Source: Coturnix japonica
Taxonomy: Eukaryota; Chordata; Aves; Galliformes; Phasianidae
Direction of reading: 5' to 3'
Assembly (NCBI RefSeq): GCF_001577835.2
Contig: NC_029532.1
Location: 5,480,512 to 5,544,511 of the forward strand
Length of the DNA: 64,000 bases
Below, piece after piece: positions 12,409-22,452 of the stretch. Numbering within the stretch: the stretch's first letter is position 1; each line of letters starts with the position of its first letter. The position numbers and the translations under genes are program-made. The notes under the pieces are model-generated. The model did no database searches. It worked only from the letters and a program-made list of their open reading frames with translations, and was not told the DNA's origin.

Positions 12409-15400
12409 TTTTGCAGGCAAACAGACCCTTTATAGTGAGATATGAGTTCTATTATTGCTGGATGAACACAGGTAGTGGGGGCACAGCCGCACCGCCTGTC
12501 TGTGCACTGCTTTTTGAACAACACTGACTTTTCCCCATTTCAAGAATGCTTCTTTGGGTCTGGGGCTCCCAGACACATCAGTTCCTTTTATGAGCATCAG
12601 ATGATGTGTACAGTTGGAAACCCGAGCGGCTCCGTTGCCTTCAGAGCACATGGATCAGATAAAGACCATCAGTTCAACACTTATTGGAAGGCCCTCCTTC
12701 CAGCAGCACACGCTCCGCAGACACGCTGCCCTGTCAGTCTGCAGGAGAAGCTTTGGGGCCACGAGATATTCCCAGATTAAAACAACTCCTCTTGCTCCGT
12801 GGTATCTGTCAGATCATATAAGGGCTGAGCCAGCTCCCATTGTAGCGAGGGAGGGTTTTTCCACTGCCTTTAAGAGGTGCTGGCTCGGGGCCATCCTTTC
12901 TGTAATGCGGATCCGGCGGTGTGCGTGATGCTCTGCATGATGACAGAATTTCTGGGAGATTGGCCTAAACCAAAACCTTGGACCGCCGCTTTCTGGGACC
13001 TTTCTGCTTCAGGAGCGGGGCGGCCAAAGGCACCCAACCTGGATTTGGGGTGAGAGTTTTGTAGCATTGTGACAGGAGCCAGGAGAGCCCTGCTGCCCTG
13101 CAGCTGCCCCTCCAAGGGCTCTGTGCTCACGGTTGGGGCTGAAGGCTGCATCCCAGCAGGATGCTTAGCATTGAGGCAGGCTGTCCTGGGAGTGCTACCT
13201 GTTTGCTGCATGTAATATGCATCTGGTTTGACTGTGTCTAGTGCTGCTGCATGGGGGGTTGTTTTTACAGAGTAAACCCAACCACAGCGATCTCACCCTG
13301 CTCCCCTCTGCTCCAGGCTGGTAGATGGGGCTGCTCTCAGTCTGGTGCCCCTGTACCATGTCCCAGGGAGCTCTGATGCTCGGTAGGACATGGGTGGTTG
13401 CTGCCTTTGCTACTGCAGGATCTCCCCTGAGCTATAACCTATTACAGGGCACAAGCATCTCCAAGACAACAGAATGAAGGGCGATGGAAGAGCCCAGTGC
13501 AAGGCCTCCCCTGGGCTCCCTGAACACCAATCACTGCTGCTGAATTTCCATGGGAACTGAGTTTCTATTTACTCCCCAGAGGAGTAAATCCTGGAGGATG
13601 CATCTCCTGGGGCTGTTCAGCTGCTCCCCTGGAGCTGCCCAAGCTCAGGCAGGATCTGCAGTGCTTTCCAAAACGGGGTAGCCTTGCTGTGGCCTGCAGG
13701 GCACTGCACTGGTCAGAGGATGAAGCTAAGCCCACCACTAACCCAGTGGGGCTGCTTGCTTGGACAAGCATAGAGAGTCAGCATGGAGGGGGGGAGCAGT
13801 GAGTGGAAAAAGCCGAAAGCTGCCGTTCAGAGTCCCATGGAGATAAGGTGCTTTCTGGAGTGCCCTGTGCAGCTGGCAGCAGAAATCGAGCTTTTATGTT
13901 TAGGTCTGGCCAGATTTTTGCTTTCTGCAGCCAAAGGGATCTGGATAAGGTTTGCCTGGAAGATTAGCTGGCACTCAGCCCCACTCCACATCTCTGGAAG
14001 CCGCCCCTCATGCAGCATCGGGTCCTAAATCCCCCTCATCCCAACCCTGAGGGTTGTCTGTCATCAGGAGGGGACAGTGAAAGGGACACTTTGGCCATGA
14101 GTGGTGGAAGAGGACAGCGCTGAGCCCTCCTGTATGCGGATGCCCACTGGTGTGCAGTGTGATGCTGCTCTGCCTTGTGCTGACAGCAGATACAGGGCTG
14201 GAGCAGAAAGTGCAGTCCTTCCCCTCTCACTCATTTCTTCCTTTTTTTTCTTTCTCTCTTTTCTCCCCTTTGGGTCGACAGTAAAAACCCCCGGGCGGTT
14301 TCGGCTCTGCAAAACCCAAATGCCTTTAGCAGCATCAAGCCTGGATCCCATAAGTAATATCCCAGCGTTGGAGAATAACACAGTATATGAAGTAGACGGG
14401 GAGCTATAAAGACGCTTTAAAAGGGGCAATAAAAGTTTTGGGTTTCATATCGTCTTACCAAAGAAGAGAATAACAGAGAAGCAGGAAATTTCAGTAGCAG
14501 ACATGACAAAGGTCACAGCACTCAGACTGCACCTTAGACGAAAACACCTCGTCTTATGAAAACAGCAAGAATTTTTGGCAGGGGCTCAAGAGCTCTTACA
14601 GGCAAAGCTCTCAGCAGCGCTAAAAGGTTACAAGAGACTGTTTTGTCTACGTTGCTGTAAATGTTTATAATATTTCCTTGCATTTGTAGTGCATGGGATA
14701 TCCTGGCTGGGAGATAGCGAGCTCAGCCCCTGCAGGCAGGTGTGGGTTGCCCTGCATTGCTCCATGTGTGCTGGTCCATGGATGCTCCTGGCTGTGGTGC
14801 AGCTCTGAGGATGGGTGCTGGTCCAGAGATGGATGGTGGGAGCAGAGCCCATGGGCAGCAATAGGGAGGGGGAAAGAGAGAAACCCCACCGCTGTTTTGC
14901 TGTGTGTAATACCCTCTTTGGATGGTTGGTTTTGGTTGCTTTTTTTGTGCGTGTGTAACACCTGAGTACACAGCAGGTGGGAGCAGGAGCTTTCATTTAC
15001 TCAGCTGGACCTTAGCTCATATGCCCTCCTGGCTTGCAAGGGATCTGCCTTCTTATAACCTGCATTTAGGCACCACAGCCCACTGAATTTACGCAGCAAC
15101 TCTCCCCTGAGTGCTTTGCAGGCACGAGGCTCTCCCCATGCTTGTGAGCACAGCTAGGGCTTCCCATGAGGAATATCCGCATCACTGCTGCCCTGCAGGA
15201 GCCAAACAGACACAAAATGTGTTTTGGGGTTCAAGTCCCTCTGGTCAATGGCTGCAGCCAGTGGTAAAGATGTGCACAGAGATGTGGAGGCTGGATGAGT
15301 GTTTAAATGTGAAGCAATGAACCCCAGCCTACTGCATTCAGGATGCACAGATATGCTCAGGATGGGTCAGCAAGTGATGGGCAGAGCATTGCATGCACCT

Positions 15401-16420
15401 TGCAGATGGACCAGGGGGCTGTGAGCATTCCAGCCAGCCCTGTTGGTCGAGGTGCCTGCAGAGCCCTTTGGGCACACTTTGCTCTGTGTGCAGCTGGTTG
15501 GCTGTGCCACCAGCTTGCCAGTGACTTCTGGACATGCGGGGCTCCGTGATTCATTTATGTTTTTGTTGGAAAGCTGCTCAGCTTTGGTCGTTGCCCCATT
15601 GCAGGAAGTGGCTCTGATGAATGACCGGGCTGGATTTCTCTTCCAGAGGAACCCAGGCTTAATGTGGGCTTTCTGTGGACATCACTGTATATCAATACTG
15701 CTCTAATTGTCCATGACATATAGTCTTGGCGTATTTCCCAGACAGTCTAAATAAATCATACACTTCTGCTATAGTAAATAGTCTGTTAGAGGAGATGTTA
15801 GAGGCTTACAACCCTCCCCCCTCTCTGAGAGCTTTGCTGTGCCCTCTCATTTTCCTTGGGCTTCCCATACTAAGGATGTTTGCTGTGAGTGCACCTGCTG
15901 GCCTGGCCAAAGCACCCAAAGCTGCAGCTACTGGTGGGGCAGAGGATGGGGTGGCTGTGCCCAAGGTGTTTGGGGCTGAATCAAGGCAGGGTTGAGCTGG
16001 GAGGGGTTTTGCACCACTTGAGAAATGCCTGTGTTGCACATTTGCCAAGTCTTTGCAAATAGGAATTATTTACATCAAGAGAATGCATAAATAAAATAGT
16101 AAATATCTCACAAAAAAATACAGGTTCTGAGTGTTACAAACAGAACTGTGTGCTCAAACTGGGCCTGAAGCTCAGGTCTTCCTGGGCCAGAAGAGGGGAC
16201 AGGGAGGTGATGTGGCCAAGAGCACAAAGGGTGATGCAGAGCTCTCTGGCATAGCGGTACACCCCATACAAAGGCTTCTCCAGGGGAATTTAGCAAAGTG
16301 GAAGCGCATCAACTCAAGCTGATGGTGGAAAGAGCAAACCATTCCATAGAAGAAAAGCCCTGGATGTGTATGAAGCTGGTGGGCAAAGATCCTGTGGAGC
16401 AGAGCACCGTGATGGGGGAC

Positions 16421-19400
16421 TCAGACACAGCAGCACAGCGTAGAGCAGTCAAGCCTGGCAGGGCTGCCAGCCCCCCCAGCCTTCTTGTTCTCCTTGGGCA
16501 GCAGCAGCACGAAGGCCATGGCCAAGGCGCAGTGGTAGAAGCTGTGCACGTAGGTGTAGTCCCACTCCTGCAAAGGGGAGAGCATTACTGGAGCAGCGGG
16601 TGCAGAGCGCGGGGGTTCTGCAAGTAGCCCAAGGGAAAGGGATAAAAAAGATATCCTGAGTTCTGCTGTCAGAAAAGAAAGGATTTCCAGCCTTAAAAAA
16701 AATAATAATAATAATGGCAAAGTGGATTTAACACGTTCCAATTTGCACATTTCCCAATTGGTGAATGAAGTGTTTCATTACCCTGCAAAGGACGAGGCTG
16801 GGAAGGCTATAGGGGAAGGAGGGTGGGGTGCTGTAGAGTGGGGGGACGTGCTGCAAAGTGACATTTTTATGTTGTGCTAGAATGTGCAATTACTGCATGC
16901 TTTGAAAAATAACCCTCGGGGATGGCGGCGAGGTCGGATCTTGCAGCTCCCAATGCACAGAGCAGCCATATAACAGCGTGGGTGGGACGTGTGAGCTCTC
17001 ATGCAGGACAGGGGCACCGGGCAGTGGTGGGAGCAGAGATTGAGGGCAGGGCAGGGTGCCCCCAGGAGCCAGTGGGGCCTTCACGTTGGCATGAGGAAGG
17101 TTTGGATCAAATTGTGCCACAAATGGGGCCCCTGGAGATGTCAGTGTGGGTGAGTGCACAAATGGTACCTCAAAGAAGAACCTCAGCATCAGTGCTAATG
17201 CCCCGAAGCAGAAGCCAGGACCGATCTGCTGGGTATAGACACTCTTGTCTGGATACAGCCCTTTCTTCTCCTTCATCTTTTGTAGCTGCAAGCACACAGA
17301 GAACACTGAGCAACCTCACCTGTGGCCCGCAGGCAGTTCCGCGCCCACATCTCATTCATGCTAACACAAAGAACCACAGAATCACAGAACCATTTGAGTA
17401 TGAAAGGATGCCAAAAGGCCACCCTGGTCCAATGCCCTGCAGTGAACGGGGACACCCACAGCTCCACCAAATACTTAAAGCCCCATCCCCTGACCTTGAG
17501 TTTTTTCAAGAGACAGAATATCATCATCTCTCTGGGTGACCTGTGCCAGCGCATCACTGTTATTGTAATTTGTTTTTCCTTATATCCAGTCTAAATCTCC
17601 CCTAACACAAAGCCATGCAAAGCTGTTATCCCTCTCTGAGGCTGCGGCTTTGCCTGCACTGGGTAAGCCCTGTGCTCCACTCCCACCTCCGTTCTGAGCA
17701 CAATGCTGGATTCTCAACATTCAGCCCCAAAACCTGAGCTAAGGATGTATGTGCCCTTGCAAAACCAGCCTCTGCCTGAGAGACAAGTTTAACTTGGGGT
17801 TGGACCTTGAAAACCTCTTGCAGGCAATTGGAAAGCCCCAGGCATGCCCTTTGGACTCACCCATTTCACAGTGATAACCAGCACGGCCGTCCCAATGGGT
17901 CCTGAGTAGATGCCATAACCCCAGCGGTCATGGTAGGTCCTCACGGCGATGGTGAGCACACCAAACATGATGAAGGTTGATCTCTTTGGTTCATCAAACT
18001 CAGCCAGGGCTGTGGGCACAGAACATGGTTTTGGCTCAGCTGTGTCTCTTGCTCCTGTGGTGAGGAGAGCAGCTCAGGGCTCCCCAACCCTACCCCAGGG
18101 TTTACCCAGGATTGGGTCTGCAATTGGATCGGACTAGATGATCTTAGAGGTCTTTTCCAACCTTAATGATTGGGGCTGTGCTTTGGGTTACACTTAGGGT
18201 TAGGATTAGGGCTCTACAGCCACCAGTGCTGCTGATGGGATGTGCATCCACCCTTTCCCCTTGGCTCTGCAAACGCAGGGAGCTCAGCACACCTGCAGGG
18301 CTGACCCTGGCAGAGCCTGCTGCTGCCTCAACTAACAATAAGGGATGAACACAGGGATCTTGCAGCTGGTGGGGCTGTGCTTGGTTCCTCTGCTCTTCCC
18401 AAAGCCCTCCCAAATTTCCTGGCTGTGGTGGGGATGGGGATGTGGGCTGATGGGCGACGCCGGCACCTGCCTGGGTTTGCAAGCTGGAAGTCGCCAGTGC
18501 AAGTGAATTATTGGAGGCTTTTGTTTAGCACAGAATGGGGTAATAACTGATAAAAGTTATGGATCCCAGTGGGCTCCATGCTTTTCCAGCTCGCACAGCT
18601 GTGTTATGGCTGTCCTGGATTTGCATTCCGGGAAGCGTGCCCGAGGGTCTGCGTCCGCACATGTGTGCCTGGGCTTTACAAGGCACAGCCAGAGGCTTCC
18701 CTGGGCTGCAGTCAGTGCACCTCCATGTCCTTGGATCAGGTTTTTATAGGGAGTTTGGCTAAGGGATAATGTCCGTATTTTAATCTCTGTTGTTTCCCTG
18801 CGGGTCAATATTTTAAACATCTTAGTCTGGGATTATTTATTTGCTTATTTATTTATTTCTTGTAAGGTTTTTTTTTTTTTTTTGAATGCAGTAATGGAGC
18901 AATTGAGTTGAATTTTGCTGCAAGGAACCAAAGCGTCTGGATCAGCACTGACCTTCCCTGACACCACCGTCATCTACTGAGAAATGTCCTTTGCAGACCA
19001 CGTGCCTCGCTGCCCTTTCTGAGCAAGCACAGAGCTGCAGGTCTGCAGCCTTCACCCTTCTCCAGTTCTTTCATTGTGTTCGTTTCTATTATGCCTCATT
19101 TCAGTGGTAAATGGGGAACAAGAGGGAAAAAATAGAGAATGGAGGGAATGTGGGAACCTTGGTTTGCTTGCTACCAAGGGAAGTGGAAGGCTCTGCATTT
19201 CGAATGCCTCCATGTTGGGACATGGGGTGTTAAACCAGCGGGGCCAGCATGGGGAAAAGGAGGAGAAAAGGGAGATTCCCTGGTGTGTGAGATTTCAGAC
19301 CAAGTCATCTTGTAGTGCTCTCAGTGGTGGTTCCCTGAACCAAAGCACAAGATTACATGAGCCAATTGTGCCTGTATTAAGAGATAATGATGGAAGAGGA

Positions 19401-21515
19401 TTCATTATAACAGCAGGCTCCAGGGCTCTGTTTATCTCCAAGAGCAAAGCCATCCCAATTACCATGAGGGATGGTTTTGGTATGCATCCATCCACTAGGT
19501 GCAATGATTTTCCAAGGCATGCGTGGCAAGGGGTTTGGAGCTAGAGGATCCTTAAGGCCTCTTCCAACCCAAGCCATTCTATGATACAAAGAAAGACCAA
19601 ACCACGGTGTGGGCTGACTTCTGTAAGAGGTGAGTGATGTAGGTGGAGCTCCAAAGCACAGCCCTACAACCAACACCCACCTGCAGGGACTATGAGCTGT
19701 GCTTACCCATTAGGGACACCCAGATGGACAGAGCTGTCCCGTAGATGCTGAAGTACTCCAGGATGTCATAGCGCATGAAACATAGCACCGATAAGCCAGG
19801 GCCATCGCATGCATGGTAAATCTATCAAAAAAAGGAAAACAATAGGAAACTAGATTCTTGCCCACAGGCAGGCCGAATACATCCCCTCTTATCAGTTGGT
19901 TTGAAACAGACTTTGTGTGGCTGCTAAAACTATAGCCAGACAGGAACAGAATAGTTCCAGACCCACCAGGGTTGCTGATGTGCAGCCCCACTGCCATGCA
20001 GGGAGGGATGCTGCTACTCTGCATCATGTGTGTCACTCTGAGTCCTTTGGCTCACTGTGGTTTCTAGAAATGACAGCACTGTGACCATCACTCTTCTTCC
20101 TGCTCCAGGCTGGGTTTGGAGACCAGGGGGAGAAGGGTTGAAAGAGTGCCTTTCTGACCGGCATCGTGACACTTGTTGGGCATGGCTGCATGCAACCCGG
20201 GGGGGATGTGACAATAATGGGGATGGCAGCAGCTGTCACCCCCTGCCCCATCTGGGCGGCAGCTGCAGCCCCTTCCCCACACGAGGATTTCGGCTCCGCA
20301 GTGAGGACTCGTCCCTCCTCCCCTCCAGGCACACGCCAACTTTCCGATGGACTTTTGGGGGAGGTGGAGCAGACACAGAAGTGGTGCAAAATGAAATCGT
20401 AGATGTCTGGCTTCCCCGGGGAGCTGGGAGGGAGCTGGAGGAGGTGGGGGGTGGGAGGGCTCGGCGGGGATGGGTTTATTGACTGCTCCTGGAACAGTCT
20501 TCCCCCTGAATTGTGATTTAAATAAGACTTTAAATGGTGGATCCTCAGGAATAACAGCGTAGAGGGCTTTACCCTCAGTTCTGCTGCAGAAGAGCTGTTT
20601 GCACCAGGATGCCTTGCTACCCACTGTCTCGGCACAAATTGCTCCATGAAATGCCTTAGGATGGGTGGTGAGAAATGAAAAGGAGAGAGGCAGGAGGTGC
20701 TGGCTTTCACACCACTGCCATAATGGAGGGGGTAAAACTTATTTACCCCAGTAGCTCTGCAGCATGTTTCAGCCTTTCCTTCCCCCTTGCAAAAGTCCCT
20801 GACTCCAGCATGGCTCACATCACCATTTAGCAATTGCAAAATCAAGAATCTGACTGTGTGCTTCTGGCTACAAGGACAGAAGCATAGTGAGATACTCCGA
20901 ATAGCATTTAAAACCCTCAGTCCAGCGTGGCTATTTCCCAGCTGTAAAACAAAGAGAGGATCTGCTCCAGGACACTGTGATGAATCACCGTTTCACATCC
21001 AGACCCTTCCTAAATTCACCATGAAACATCACTACATCCCCTTAAGGACAGCCCTCAGCACATCCACCCTGAAGAATCACAGAGCCATAGAATTATAGAA
21101 TCGTTTGAGTGAGAAAGCACCCTCAAATGCCATCTGGTCCCACTCCCTGCACTGAACTGGGATGCTTACAACTCAATCTGGTGCTCAGATCCCCTCCCAG
21201 CCTGACCTTGGGTGTCTCCATGGATGGGGACATTCAAGAATGCACTGCTCAGCACTGCACACAGTAGGAGATGGATAAAACTGGGTATTCTGGTGGTCAC
21301 TCGGTGACATCCCCACTCATCCCCACTGAGACCCCCATGTTCCTAATACTGGGAGGGAGGAAACACACACACACTCTTACCGCCACGAAGAACATGGTGA
21401 AGAAGTAGACCATGGCTTCCATGTGGAAGCGCCGCTTGGCCGCGATGCTGATGGTAGGGAGAAAGACCAAAGTGCTGAGGGTGGGCAGGAGGAGTTTGGC
21501 CACCAGCGAGCCCAT
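16421..21515 (-). CDS. MYMK: Myomaker (TMEM8C), five coding exons
   Basis: Myomaker is a muscle-specific seven-pass membrane protein of the plasma membrane and Golgi that drives the hemifusion step when myoblasts fuse. Coding exons read leftwards: 21381-21515, 19707-19821, 17861-18009, 17169-17285, 16421-16567. All introns have GT-AG ends and the phases close to 663 nt, 220 aa plus TGA. The protein starts MGSLVAKLLLPTL and matches the human 221-aa protein along its whole length, with runs such as SIAAKRRFHMEAMVY and VKSLYPD-like KGLYPDKSVYTQQIGPG. The HSFYH pair of histidines (about residues 180 and 184) fits the CREST membrane-hydrolase fold. The C-terminus ends LDCSTLCCCV, a cysteine cluster that is palmitoylated in mammals; it is one residue shorter than human. 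The start is the only ATG that gives the conserved N-terminus. Introns 1-3 carry CR1 copies. No canonical AATAAA was found on this strand close after the stop. Confidence 0.98.
16568..17168 (-). other. MYMK: MYMK intron 4
   Basis: Plain intron of 601 bp. It contains a short AAT microsatellite at about 16696-16715. Nothing else was recognised. Confidence 0.85.
17371..17612 (-). mobile_element. CR1 LINE fragment in MYMK intron 3
   Basis: Begins with the octamer-type tail 'ccacagaatcacagaaccat', then runs through 'caatgccctgcagtgaacgg', 'acacccacagctccaccaaa' and 'ttatatccagtctaaatctc', the standard antisense CR1 3' region. Orientation is the same as MYMK transcription. Confidence 0.88.
18112..18175 (+). 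mobile_element. CR1 LINE 3' tail in MYMK intron 2
   Basis: 'ggatcggactagatgatctt' and 'agaggtcttttccaacctta' are near-consensus CR1 3' end. It is followed directly by a short telomere-like TTAGGG stretch at about 18187-18209. Confidence 0.75.
18824..18884. repeat. TTTA-rich and poly-T tract in MYMK intron 2
   Basis: Several TTTA units followed by an unbroken T run of about 17. It sits in the longest MYMK intron (18010-19706), which otherwise shows only two CR1 tails. Confidence 0.8.
19525..19586 (+). mobile_element. CR1 LINE 3' tail in MYMK intron 2
   Basis: 'gaggatccttaaggcctctt' and 'ccaacccaagccattctatg' mark a sense-orientation CR1 end, antisense to MYMK, 121 bp from exon 2. Confidence 0.75.
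21073..21240 (-). mobile_element. CR1 LINE fragment in MYMK intron 1
   Basis: Tail repeat 'cacagagccatagaattata' then 'tctggtcccactccctgcac' and 'ccagcctgaccttgggtgtc' identify an antisense CR1 3' end. Same orientation as MYMK. Confidence 0.85.
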
Positions 21516-21559
21516 GGGTGCCTGGTGGGCCGACGGCTCCTGGATCCGCGTGAGCTGCT

Positions 21560-21660
21560 GGATGTAGAGGAGAAAACAGACGTGGAGAGAAGGCTTTAAA
21601 CTTTAAATGTCCAGAGAGCTGCAGGCAGGGAACAGCTGCAGGCAGTGGCACAGCTGAGCC
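21560..21660 (-). promoter_or_regulatory. MYMK: MYMK proximal promoter with two E-boxes
   Basis: Two perfect CAGCTG E-boxes lie at 21633-21638 and 21651-21656, 118 to 141 bp upstream of the start codon and 12 bp apart. A TATA-like TTTAAA pair at 21595-21607 lies between them and the ATG, which would place the start site near 21565-21575. Control of MYMK by MYOD and MYOG through promoter E-boxes is established for the gene, and CAGCTG is the core these factors prefer. The exact start site is inferred. Confidence 0.7.
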
Positions 21661-22383
21661 GCCCATGTGCTTCATTCCCTCTTGGATAGCAAAATTCTTG
21701 GGGCAGCAAATGCTCAGTGCCCTGCAATGCCCCGGCTGTTTGTGTCCTTTGACGGCTGCGGTTTGCTTAATGCTGGCCGTAATGCACATGCGTTTACTGC
21801 ACACACCCATGGCTTTGAATCTGGCTTTTATCCCTGGAGGAGAGGTGCTGGGAAGCAACAAACATGGAAGCAGCATCAAATCTGAACCAGCCTCCTATCC
21901 GGTGTAGAATGCCGCCTATACACGTGTGTGCCTGGGTGCTCAGGAAGGGTAAAACTCAATCCCATGGAAATCCAGGAGCTGAGCATTCCCTCTGCAGGGA
22001 GGAATAGGAGCAGATAACCGGGCGGTGTGGGAGAGCTGGAGGGAAAGAGACCAAAAGCCAAGCAAAGTTTGGGCTGCTAATCCACTCAGTGGCTTCACTC
22101 TTTTATTATGCCTCTTTATTATATCACCGCTGCTCCCCTCCTAAGTTAATATCTTTTCCTTGGAGCCTTGCAGGGATTCTCAACATCCTTTTGGTCCAGC
22201 TGTTCTCATGAGAAGGGAGCAGGAATGCTGAGCTTGAGCAAGTGCCTTTGTGCTGGAGGGGTTGGGAGGGGGCTGTGGGCTGCTGGGAGCCACCGGCTGT
22301 GTGTGAGTGCAGTAGGATGGGTTTGCCCATATCTCTGCTGGGAATGCAGGAATGTATAGAGAAAAAGACTCTGAGAAAGCCTC

Positions 22384-22452
22384 CAGCCAGGCTAGAAAGC
22401 GAGAAGATCTGAGAGGTCTTTTCCAATCTGAAAGATTCTGTGGTTCTGTAAC
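22384..22452 (+). mobile_element. CR1 LINE 3' tail
   Basis: 'gatctgagaggtcttttcca' plus 'gattctgtggttctgt' is a diverged sense CR1 end. Confidence 0.6.

Larger units (their letters stand above)
1..16000. other. Gene-free left flank (intergenic)
   Basis: No open frame here resembles a known protein and none can be assembled into a spliced gene with matching phases. The long frames (for example 7797-8489 on the + strand) are low-complexity by-products of GC-rich, stop-poor sequence. The stretch holds four or five CR1 fragments, T-rich tracts near 3.2, 5.7, 6.4, 10.4 and 14.2 kb, and CpG-dense patches near 4.0, 8.3-8.6 and 12.9-13.0 kb in otherwise CpG-poor DNA. In human the next gene on this side of MYMK is SLC2A6, so it probably lies beyond the left edge. 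Some of this space may carry muscle enhancers for MYMK, but nothing visible proves that. Confidence 0.6.

Noticed and set aside
15553-15558. CATAAA on the - strand as the MYMK poly(A) signal.
   Set aside because: Rare variant hexamer about 860 nt after the stop without a clear downstream element; I could not choose a MYMK 3' end.
20033-20845. 270-codon open frame on the - strand, longest in the window, inside MYMK intron 1 on the same strand as MYMK.
   Set aside because: Low-complexity proline/serine-rich product, an overlapping long frame in another phase, and raised local GC and CpG that remove stop codons. No family recognised.
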